A stretch of 64,000 nucleotides of DNA from Scolanthus callimorphus. Taxonomy: Eukaryota > Cnidaria > Anthozoa > Actiniaria > Edwardsiidae. Both the position numbers and the translations under genes were made by a program. Shown one piece after another: positions 55,901 through 64,000 of this stretch. The first letter of the stretch is position 1, and each line of letters opens with the position of its first letter. The stretch spans positions 14,486,501-14,550,500 of the forward strand of contig CM066916.1 of NCBI GenBank assembly GCA_033964015.1, given 5' to 3'. The notes under the pieces are model-generated. The model was given only the letters and a program-made list of their open reading frames with translations. It was not told the origin of the DNA and did no database searches.

Positions 55901-58900
55901 GTACCGTAAGCCGCGGACTGTGCTGCGGAACCGTACGGTTTGACGTCTTTATCCGAGAACAAACACGTATACTAAAAATATATGATTTCTTTGCAGTTTG
56001 ATTACTTCAAACGAAATCTAGATAACACAGAGAAACGGGCAAGGAAAATAGCTAATTTAGTTGATTCTGTAAGTATATAAAGGAGTCGTTTTTCAACAGT
56101 TCAATGTTGCGCTATTTTGGTCTACAAGACATGGCCTTCTATTAAGCAGTTGGCAGACTTCTATTTCGACCCTGTATGGCTAGGCCCTCTGTTTAATCGC
56201 TAGCAAATAAATTTGATGTATTCTTTTTTTATCAGTCTATCATTTAAAAGCTCATTCCAAAGCCCTTGGAATTGCGATAGCCTTTCCTTGCAATTCATTT
56301 ATGCAGTCAGTTTTCCCGGGGGGGTACTCCCTATATTGGACTATACGGGGATGCTCGGCCCGAAAGGGGTAGGGTTTTCAGGCTGGAGGTATAAGAAAGG
56401 GGTAGGGTTTTCAGGCTGGAGGTATAAGAAAGGGGTAGGGTTTTCAGGCTGGGTATAAAAAAGGGGTAGGGTTTTCAGACTGGACTGGGTATAAAAACAG
56501 TAGGAAAAATTGTAATTGTGGTATAAAAAAGGGTCTGTATTTCACCGGTTGTTCAACCGCAACGCGCGAGCAAAACCGTTTATTTTTAACAGAGCACAAA
56601 TCCGATTTTTCAAGCTTGGTATAAGAAAGGGGTACCTTTTTCGGCTTTGGGATAAGAAAGGGGTACCTTTTTTGCTCTGAAATTGGTATAAAGAAGGGTA
56701 AGGGGTCCAGAATCTGGGCCGATCATCCCCGTATAAAAGTTTTGGGAGTACCCCCCCGGGTCAGTTTTCCATAATCCCGTTTAATCCCTCTGCAAATATA
56801 ATCTCCCTGCATTCCTTGTGGGTAGTTCTTCTTGAGTAACCTGCTTTTCTTTTCGTTTTCAGTTATATCGCCCGTTAAACATTCGTGTTGCCCTTGTGGA
56901 TATGGTAACGTGGAACAGGCGCAACCCAATTACAGTTTCAGCAAACTCTGATACTACACTTGATAACTTCCTGAAATGGAGAAATGAAGATCTTATCGCA
57001 AAAATGAAGAAAGCTAATGACAACGCGCATTTATTAACGTGAGTCTGATAAAAATGGATTTTATGTATGTACTTCTAGTTGACTTAGATATAGTTTGTTA
57101 TGCCGGCCCAAATTATAACCGCTCTAAATGCCAGTTTCCCATTTATAGCTAAAATCGTTGCTTCTCACTGCGCATTTTCAGCGTCGCAGTGACTTAGAAA
57201 CAACTTTTAATGATGTCTTTCCGTGGCATAGATTGATAACTGATTGCTTCATTTGTCTGTCTGCTTATTTGTTTGTTTGGTTGGAAATGCCAGACACAAG
57301 GACTTTGAGGGAGCGACTGTCGGCAAAGCACACGTGATGGCCATGTGTACGAGACGCTCGGCTGGAGTTGTACAGGTGAGTTCCAAAACCTCAAGTTTGA
57401 ACATTTATCGCCCTGTTTTCAGCTAGATTGTTGTTTCGCGTTGTGGGAGTTTTTTCTGTTCCGCCAATCACGTTCTTGCCTTAGTGCAGTCGACTGGTTT
57501 CCCTCGTGACTTCGTCTGTTTTCTTCACGAGGAAGCCAGTCGACTGCACTAGGCGAAAGGCAGCGCAAAGACCTGATTGGTTCATACAGTTTGACTGGCG
57601 GATCAGAAAGGCCCTAAGAGCCAAATTGTCTGAATTAGCTGTAAGGCGTGAGACACATTTTGTCCATGTACATAATGTCATGAAAGCACGCGAGGATGAT
57701 TCTGAGAACAGTATTGTGAACGTGTTTAAACGCAAATGTGTCTATTGTGTTTCCTGTTGTAGGACCATGCCGACAATGCTGCTGCTACGGCCGCTACGTT
57801 TGCGCACGAAATGGGACACAATCTGGGCATGAGTCATGATGAACAAGGTGACGACAATTCCTTATCTCTTTGCGCATGCGTTACGGTAGAGAGTGCCACT
57901 TTTAAATCACCCTTACTGTCTAACTTTTAAATACAAGGCTAGCGGAGCGCTCCTGAATACAAACATTAACAAAAGTATACCCTTGGGCAGTTTGTTGCCG
58001 AAACAAACCGGTACATGTAGTCCTTGCAATCTCGAAAATCACGCACCCACTGAACATAGAACGGGCCGCGGAGCAGATGTCTCAGGCAAGCGCTTAGGAC
58101 GTTTGTCCTTTTTTTAACCGAACCTAAACCTGCACAAGAAGGTATGAAGTCGAGTCTTAATATTTAAGTGGTGGGGCAATGAATGCGCAGTTGCATTAAA
58201 TATTTTGCATTGGGTGACATGGTGGATAGCCCATAGCAGTTGTAACATTCCAGGGTGGGTTTTCTAAATGTTTGATTTCTTTGGAAGGTCATGATGCTCT
58301 AATTAACGGGTTTGAATCACCTGACTTTTAGCGCAAAATTTCTCGTGCGAAAAGTCTTTAGAAAAGTACCTTTATTTAGGGATTTTCTAAACAAGCGTTT
58401 GTGATGTCTAAAACAAACGTAAAGCCTTCTCGGATAGAATAATTCTATTAGAAAACAAAAATGTTTTTAGTGTATTGCTTTTTACTCCTACATGTACATG
58501 TACAAAGAAGTGAATTTGCTTTTTCGCCAAACTTCGTTACAGGGTAACAGACAGTAATAGAAAAATCATATCAAAAGTTTCAGGACATTTTATTCGGTAT
58601 TTTTTCCCAAAATGTCATCAAACGTTATAGAAACCATGCTCAAGTGTGAGTTGTGTGACACCAGTGACATCCAAGACTATTGTTGTGTTACGCACACCGA
58701 TGGGCGACCTGTGTTGTCTTTTGCTTCCCGTGTTATGTTGATTGCTGGTGCTGATGTCACTCTAGTTTCCAAAAAAGAGCGTGCACTTACTAGAGAGTGT
58801 CTTTGCTTTTCAGAGCGCGCACGTTCTTATTCTACTGAGATATAAGTATGACTGAAGCAGTATGGCTTATTCCACAACTCACATTCCCTATCTGTATGAT

Positions 58901-61317
58901 TTCTAACAGTTGAAGGTTGCAAATGCGAAGATTCCGAAGCCAATAAAGGCTGTATCATGTCTGGAGTTGCCAGGTAATTCCATGCTTCCCTTCGTTAAAC
59001 AGCCTTAAAAGAAACGTAACGAGGGGTAACGATAGAAGACCAAAGCCTCTTATTTTCCATTGTCGGGACCTCCAAACAATAAGTTTTCATCTTCTATCAT
59101 TGCCCTTCATGCCGTCAACGATTTTCGCTAATATAAGATTTTCGCTAATATAAGATAAAAACGTTTGACAAATAACAACGGATCACATCAAGGACCACAA
59201 GGGTCCATTGTGTCGACCGCTTATTGTTATCCTGGTTTTCTTATCCCTCGTAATGAATGCCTCAAATAAATGACTTGCAAAACAAAATAGCCTGACCGGA
59301 CTAGAACCTAAAACCGTACGTATCGAAGGAGGACTGACTTCAAATTCTAAGGCCTACTTGAAACATGGACCTTTAAAATCGGGTGTAGCAACCGCTTAAT
59401 AAATTTAAAGTCCCTATAACATTAAAAAATCGATATGATCTTACATGTTAGGCTCAAAACGTCTTTACCACCGAAATATATCTTATGGAAAAGTGTTAGT
59501 GTTCTCGGACGTTTTTTCTCGGAGTTATTGAGAGTCGAACGACCCGCTATGAATGCTAATTGATCAGTTTGCTGTCATGGAAAGCGAATAGATATTCGGC
59601 ACGCGCCGAATGTATTGTGCCGTGCCATTAGCACGTTACGATTGTCAAAGGAAAGATTTCATTATCTTCCATTCATACTATCAAAACAGGTATGGTTTCA
59701 ATCAAAAAATTGACATGTGACTGAGCAACGGCTCGTTTGAAACTCTACCTGTTTTGATAGTACGTAAATGTCGGCAAACCACTTAATGGCACGGCTCATT
59801 GCATTCGACGCGTGAATATGTAATCGCTTGTCATGACAAACAGGAAATGGTCACGCTGAAAAACCAGCATTGGTAGTGGTCGTTCAGCTCTTAATAACTT
59901 CGAGGAAAAAACAGAACACTCGTACTTTGTGATCAAATATATTTCGGTGATAACATCATGCTGAGCTCATGGAGTGTTCTTCCTTTCGCTTGTGTCCTCT
60001 ACTAGGAGCGTGCCAGCATCCAAATGGTCGTCATGTAGTGCAGAAGCCTTTGATGCGTTTTTAGAAAGAGGTTTTGACCAATGTTTGTTTAACGTGCCTG
60101 GAAGGGTAAGTACCTGAATCCACAAACTGCACACAGTTATGGCCATTTTCATCACTCTGTAGAATTTCACCTTCCACAAACAATCAAAAAGATGTGTTTC
60201 GGTGTTTCCTTCTTGTCGTCACCCGATTCAGATCGTGATGATTCCTTTGGGTGGATACTTTTGTAAGTTCTGCACATACACTCGTGCACTCGGTCGAGTG
60301 AGAAAAATCATCTCATGGTCTGAATAGGCCGTTATCACGCAAAATTGCTTAATAATATTTAATAGTTATCAGAAAATCCAGTTTTCAATTCTAGACATCC
60401 GTATTAGTAAAATTGCAAAGTTTCAAAATAATTATTTGAAAACTCGCTGAGATATGAATTTTCAAAACTTCGTATTCTGGCTTACTTTTTACAAAGAAAT
60501 GTCATCGGCAAATACGTCAAGTCGAGGCTGGACGGGCATTGATATTTTCCCTTTTCCCTTACATTTCTTGCACAAAAAATAAGCCAGAATACGAAGTTTT
60601 GAAAATTCATATCTCAGTCAGTTTCAAGCAATCTTCACCAAACTTTGCAATTTTACTAAAACGGATGTGTAGAATTGAATACTGGATTTCATTTTCTGAT
60701 AACTATTAAATATTATTAATCAATTTTGCGTGATAACGGCCTATTGAGTGGCAACAAGATGTAAACACCGTTAGCCGACTTGGTCTATGAACAACACATT
60801 TCAGGCCCGTAGCCAGGGCGAGTTCCGAGGGTGTGCAAGCAAATCCCCCCACGCCCCCCCCCCCCCCCTCCCCAACGCGACAAAAAGGTCCACAATAAAA
60901 AAAAAACAAATTCATACAACATTGCTGCGCTTTTTCTAGATTAGCTCCCCCCTGACTACGGGCTTGCATTTCGTTTGTGTGATAAAATGCGCTAAATGGA
61001 CAAAAATATCAAGCTCTTTGCGAAGTTTCTGAATTTTGATGGCAACAAAATTGGTGGCGAAGCAATGCATTGTGGGAAGGGTACGTCGGCTCCTTTAGCG
61101 GCACTTTAGATCCTGAAACTAATCATGTTCTCCTCTTGCTGTCCAGTATTACAAGGATGCGGTGTGTGGCAATGGATTCAAAGAAGAAGGCGAGGAATGT
61201 GACTGTGGTACTGCCGAGGAATGTAAGAAATACAGTGATAACTGCTGTAACAGCACGACATGTAAGATGTTACCAGGTACCGAGTGTGACACTGGGCCAT
61301 GCTGCAGTAAATGTAAG
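49975..61317 (+). CDS. ADAM metalloprotease-disintegrin, 5' part (gene continues past right edge)
   Basis: A membrane-type zinc protease that would shed ectodomains at the cell surface. Exons: 49975-50089, 50184-50299, 50470-50549, 50619-50691, 51886-51968, one copy of a four-copy exon (53232-53295 or 53432-53495), 54016-54088, 54577-54641, optional 55078-55107, 55388-55453, 55997-56068, 56863-57038, 57294-57375, 57763-57847, 58910-58973, 60006-60105 and 61147-61317. All junction phases agree, giving about 505 residues so far. Order: signal peptide (LLRVLLAAVLIFG), prodomain with cysteine-switch-like RTKCG near residue 200, metalloprotease from KYVELIIVNDFDQ, catalytic HEMGHNLGMSHD, Met-turn CIMSG, then disintegrin CGNGFKEEGEECDCG. 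The remaining disintegrin, Cys-rich, membrane and tail exons are outside the window. The active-site motif is complete, so the protease should be catalytic. The particular ADAM subgroup cannot be assigned by eye. Confidence 0.94.
52488..52540. repeat. Poly-T / T-rich tract
   Basis: About 24 consecutive T followed by TTTA-rich sequence in ADAM intron 5. Could be the tail of a retroposed sequence on the minus strand. Confidence 0.85.
53232..53295 (+). CDS. ADAM prodomain exon 6, copy 1 (intact)
   Basis: A 64-base exon, phase 2-0, completing Glu after CNGL and encoding GLIFDGKDSFYIEPTKQSLS then K. It joins to 54016 (TSQLKENSHIIYKMKDL). This is the ADAM prodomain stretch with the usual Y-I/L-EP core. 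Confidence 0.85.
53331..53396 (+). pseudogene. ADAM exon 6, copy 2 (frameshifted)
   Basis: The same exon with two extra bases after ACAAAACA, giving CAT TAA, an in-frame stop after about 18 codons. Its splice sites look intact, so inclusion would truncate the protein. Confidence 0.85.
53432..53495 (+). CDS. ADAM prodomain exon 6, copy 3 (intact alternative)
   Basis: A 64-base copy with full frame, differing from copy 1 at its end: TNQSHSE instead of TKQSLSK. The donor is GAG|GTAATG. Because it enters in phase 2 and leaves in phase 0, it can replace copy 1 but cannot be spliced after it without a frameshift. Confidence 0.75.
53531..53595 (+). pseudogene. ADAM exon 6, copy 4 (frameshifted)
   Basis: One extra T near the start (GATATTTTGATG) gives a TGA five codons into the exon. 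Splice sites look intact. Otherwise nearly identical to copy 1. Confidence 0.85.
55078..55107 (+). CDS. Candidate 30-base ADAM exon in the propeptide-protease linker
   Basis: Ten codons (MAEDGSWADL), phase 0-0, between acceptor ATAATTCAG and donor TTTG|GTGAGA. It would sit between ...NNIRR (54577-54641) and VRRNVKSETK (55388-55453). With or without it the frame stays open, so it may be optional. There is no transcript evidence here. Confidence 0.5.
56315..56760. mobile_element. 446-bp MITE, CCCGGGGGGGTACTCCC ends, hAT-like
   Basis: Perfect 17-bp inverted ends with an 8-bp direct repeat TCAGTTTT on both flanks, the duplication length of hAT elements. Inside, GAAAGGGGTAGGGTTTTCAG is repeated three to four times. 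It sits in the ADAM intron between 56068 and 56863. Confidence 0.82.
57482..57552. repeat. Short palindrome in ADAM intron 13
   Basis: TAGTGCAGTCGACTGGTTTC and the complement flank a loop of about 20 bases. Confidence 0.8.
57763..58973 (+). CDS. ADAM catalytic exons 14-15
   Basis: Exon 57763-57847 ends in AHEMGHNLGMSHDEQ, the HExxHxxGxxHD zinc site with all three His and the Glu base. Exon 58910-58973 follows with EGCKCEDSEANKGCIMSGVA, which carries the Met-turn. The 1.06-kb intron between them holds only A/T-rich non-coding sequence as far as I can see. Confidence 0.95.
59597..59818. mobile_element. 222-bp foldback element
   Basis: Outer arms ATTCGGCACGCGCCGAATGT and complement of ATTCACGCGTCGAATGCA, inner arms TACTATCAAAACAGGTA. 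Lies in the ADAM intron between 58973 and 60006. Confidence 0.8.
60006..61317 (+). CDS. ADAM exons 16-17, protease end and disintegrin start
   Basis: Exon 60006-60105 gives SVPASKWSSCSAEAFDAFLE and FDQCLFNVPG, the end of the protease fold. Exon 61147-61317 gives the N-terminal half of the disintegrin domain with 14 Cys: CGNGFKEEGEECDCG, NCCNSTTCKM and CDTGPCCSKCK. The disintegrin loop itself is on the next exon, beyond the right edge. The intron carries a foldback (60323-60745) and a short MITE (60803-60966). Confidence 0.95.
60323..60745. mobile_element. 423-bp foldback element with arms of about 170 bp
   Basis: Arms run from AATAGGCCGTTATCACGCAA through AACTTCGTATTCTGGCTTA. The interior loop is about 80 bp. 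No coding capacity. Confidence 0.88.
60803..60966. mobile_element. 164-bp MITE, GGCCCGTAGCCAGGG ends
   Basis: Left AGGCCCGTAGCCAGGG and inverted CCCCTGACTACGGGCTT, with a poly-C run inside. It is 180 bases 5' of the ADAM disintegrin exon. Confidence 0.75.
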
Positions 61318-61427
61318 GTAAGAACAGGCCTACACCGAAACCATAAAGAGCCTGTGTCAGCCACTCCTTTGCTATTGTTCTCGTTCGATATTGGAAGACG
61401 AATTATGTGTAGAAATCTCTAAATCAA

Positions 61428-61655
61428 CATCTAAAAACAAAGTTTTATATTTAATTTACCAAATTCAATCGAGAACACTGCTCCATATTCCGTAAATCAG
61501 CCGATGGAAATGGATGCATTCTCCGACTTGTTATGTTGCTATGCTGTCAAAATTTTGCCAAGTCGAAGAAAGCATCCATTGGCCATCGGCTGATATGTGG
61601 AATGTGGTGCGATCGTTTTGATTGGATTCCCTATATGATGTAAAACTTTGTTTGT
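61428..61655. mobile_element. Foldback element after the disintegrin exon
   Basis: AACAAAGTTTTA and ATCAGCCGATGGAAATGGAT blocks recur inverted as CATCCATTGGCCATCGGCTG and TAAAACTTTGTTTG. Confidence 0.78.
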
Positions 61656-62302
61656 AGATACATAGTTATTTCAATGTTTCTATATAAAATTTGTCTTGTA
61701 AATTACAAAATATTTTCGTCATTTTAGCGAAAGATACCACGAAAGTGTGCCGCAACCCACAAAAAATTAACAAAATATAAAATGACGGTAAAGATTAAAA
61801 TAATATGTTACTTGGGAGTCATGGTCCAGCAGTTCGACAGCGTTAGCTCGTGAAAAAAAAAGCACACCAAAATATTTAATCAATGCTTTAAAAAAAATTA
61901 CAGGTATCAATAAGTGATTTCTTTTTGCCATAGCCCGCTAGTCCATTCTATAAGCTTTCCAACGATATATAGATTGACATATTTTGGTTAAACTAAGGAC
62001 GTGTATGATTTTGTTTTCGAACAACGTGCGCGAAGGTTCTCAGTAACCTTAAAGAACTTAGAAATAGAGCGGAGTTCATTGTATGACTAATATGAGTGTC
62101 GAACACTAAACGCAAAGTGAATACTCTTAGCCAATTAAAAACTAAATAGTAGAACTAGCTTTGTGGCTGCTGCATTTTTAAAGCTGACGTAAGAGCTTCC
62201 GTAGTAGACACGCTTGAACACAAGCGAAAGCCAAGGATATCCGAACCACGTGTGATTCATAGGGCGGATTTTCAGGTTATAGATTTGGTCAAATAGTCAA
62301 AT

Positions 62303-62876
62303 AGATTTGGTTACGGAGGAGCTTTTGTCTGGAACGCACTTCCGGAATCCATACGAAGTAGTTCATCCCTTGTGCCTTTAAAAAAAGCTTGATGAACTAA
62401 CTCCCTGTTTCTTTATGTCCTTTTTGATAATAATATATTACACTGCATAATTAGTATATATAATAGGACTCCATGCTGTCTAATTAAGAAAAAAATTGGA
62501 TGATTCAGAGGAACTCCAAAATTGGACGAGGCCGCAGGCCGAGTCCAATTTGGAGTTCCGAGGAATCATTCATTTTTTTCTTAATTGGACAAGCATGGAG
62601 TCCTGTTATTTATTAATTATATAACATCCATGTTCAAACCCAAACTGTCCAATTTTAGCGCGAACTGTCCAATTAGAGCGCGCGCGATCCAATTAAAAAA
62701 TAATTGGACGATTCAAGAAAAATCGATCTGCCGGCACAATGGGATTTCGAGCTGGCTATATAATTATAATTTTAAATCTGTACATAGTGTAGTGTAAATA
62801 TTCCAAACACGCCTTTTATTGAAACCAGATTATATATATACTTATATAATCTGATAAACTACCGTGTTAAATAAAA
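62303..62876 (+). pseudogene. 3' end of a LINE (non-LTR retrotransposon)
   Basis: RFGYGGAFVWNALPESIRSS then SSLVPLKKA and TGA at 62392 is the characteristic last segment of many LINE reverse-transcriptase proteins. The following A/T-rich region to an AATAAA near 62870 and (TC)n looks like its 3' UTR. Only the tail remains. Confidence 0.72.
62467..62604. mobile_element. 138-bp near-perfect palindromic element
   Basis: AGGACTCCATGCTGTCTAAT and complement, centred on GAGGCCGCAGGCCGAG. It is inserted in the LINE 3' tail. Similar AATTGGAC blocks recur singly at 62640-62710. Confidence 0.88.
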
Positions 62877-62878
62877 TT

Positions 62879-62925
62879 ACTCTCTCTCTCTCTCCCACGC
62901 AAACACACACACACATACACACCGT
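62879..62925. repeat. (TC)n and (CA)n microsatellite
   Basis: CTCTCTCTCTCTCTC followed by ACACACACACAC, at the end of the LINE tail. Confidence 0.9.
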
Positions 62926-63587
62926 CAAAAAGTAAATTAGACCCATTTGTTGAAGTCTTGGATCTTTATTAAGCTAGCCGAATGGAGGAGGCGGAAGCTG
63001 ATTTTGATTTTGATTAAAGTATTATGGGCAAAATCGTTCTGCGCGTGATGGGCTAATCCGATTGCTGAACTCACGCGTGCATGATTTCAAAAGGGATACA
63101 GTTACCACTTGAACGAAAGCACAAGTACAAAACTATCAAGAGGTCGCTTTCTTCTCTAGTGTGAATCACGCGAGCACGAGAGAAACAAAGCAAAAGCTGT
63201 GTGGAGTTGTTTTGGTTGATTCAAACTTGCGTTGTGTTTTCTTCCTGCGCCAACTCTCATAACTCAGATAATTGCCTGTGACATAATCTTCAATCACGAA
63301 CCCCCCTCTGGACCTTATCCAAATGGGATTTTACTTTTTACTTTTGAAACTTGGATTGCGTCACTAGTCATGCGCAGAAGTGAATATATATGCGGCGCAC
63401 ATGCATATAGTCTGGAACAAAAAAAAAACCTTTATATAGACTTATCCGAGAGAGGAGACCTGTGTCTTCTCACGGAGCGGTTCCTACAGTCTGTTTTTGC
63501 ACGGCGCAAAGACTGACTAGTAGAAAAACTTTCCGAGGGGGAGGATCTTGAAATTGTGAATATTTATCGTTTCAAGGTTCTTGGATC
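62926..63587. other. Right-edge stretch, ADAM intron by inference
   Basis: Presumed intron, because the disintegrin domain is unfinished at 61317. No further ADAM exon was found before 64000. Confidence 0.5.
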
Positions 63588-63920
63588 AAAATGAAAGCTC
63601 TAATATTGACGCCCTCGTATCTTTTAGGGGGTATAATTCGGGTTCCAGTTATCTTTTAGGGTATAAGACGAAAAAAGGCCAATTTTCCCAGAAAATGGTA
63701 TCTTTTAGGGTGTTCGCGGCGAAAATGCGAGACGCTAGTGCTGGTGCTCGGTAGGCTGTATTCCCAGCCGTTGTTTTGGCATGGAATTTGAGACCCATGT
63801 ATCTTTTAGGGGTTAAAATTCTGGTTGACCACGCCTAGTTTGGTATCTTTTAAGGTTGAAATTTTATTGTCCCGACGAGCACCCCCGCCCGACGACATAT
63901 GGGAGTCCCCCGTCCGGGTG
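63588..63920. mobile_element. MITE, GAGCACCCCCGCCC family, right copy
   Basis: Interior blocks TATCTTTTAGGGG repeat five times; the right end CCCGACGAGCACCCCCGCCC then GGGAGTCCCCC matches 40483-40835. The left end is less clear. Confidence 0.65.
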
Positions 63921-64000
63921 TTGAGTATTTTAATTTTAATACGCGTACGATTGTCGCCTATGTTATGTGTCGGTGTCTACGACACGACTTGGCTTTGACT

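Noticed and set aside
58612..58845. Cys-containing frame in the intron before the Met-turn exon
   Set aside because: Flanking splice sites and phase do not fit between the two catalytic exons, which join perfectly without it.
61400..64000. Second half of the ADAM disintegrin domain
   Set aside because: No Cys-rich exon with proper splice sites was found; it must lie beyond the window.

Overview
The window looks like nuclear DNA of an anthozoan cnidarian, most likely a stony coral or close relative. The genes are animal-type, split into many small exons with GT-AG introns, and sit among dense short inverted-repeat transposons, including elements that begin CCTCGTCCCCAGGG or CCCGGGGGGGTACTCCC. 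The organism call is inference. The gene models below were assembled by hand from splice sites and matching exon phases.

Four protein genes are visible, as two head-to-head pairs. (1) A TRPV-family cation channel on the minus strand fills the left half, about 31022 down to at least 521 and possibly 137. Its exons encode an N-terminal region, an ankyrin block, S1, a long glycosylatable S1-S2 loop, S2 to S5, the pore and S6. (2) TMEM128, a four-pass membrane protein, is complete in four plus-strand exons (31270-38105); its start lies 247 bases from the TRPV start. (3) A DUF229 (alkaline-phosphatase-superfold) type II membrane protein is complete in four minus-strand exons (49082 down to 44073). 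(4) An ADAM metalloprotease-disintegrin starts at 49975 on the plus strand and runs off the right edge after the first half of its disintegrin domain. DUF229 and ADAM start about 0.9 kb apart. I see no shared pathway linking the four genes.

The most unusual structure is inside one TRPV intron (3484-23100). Positions about 5168 to 22280 form a roughly 17-kb imperfect palindrome. Its two arms carry different insertions, so each arm preserves the empty site of insertions found in the other. At its centre are an LTR with a primer-binding site, a decayed gag-like leader and a Ty3/gypsy-type pol relic, flanked by inverted arrays of a minisatellite of about 45 bp. A 49-bp minisatellite lies in an arm-specific insertion on the right.

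The ADAM gene also stands out. One prodomain exon is present as four tandem copies (53232-53595), two intact and two frameshifted. A candidate 30-base exon (55078-55107) sits exactly where skipping would create a furin-type RVRR site. Between the genes, and within their introns, are nested MITEs, a tRNA-derived SINE, LINE remnants, foldback elements and long C or G runs. No CRISPR array, rRNA gene or true tRNA gene was seen.
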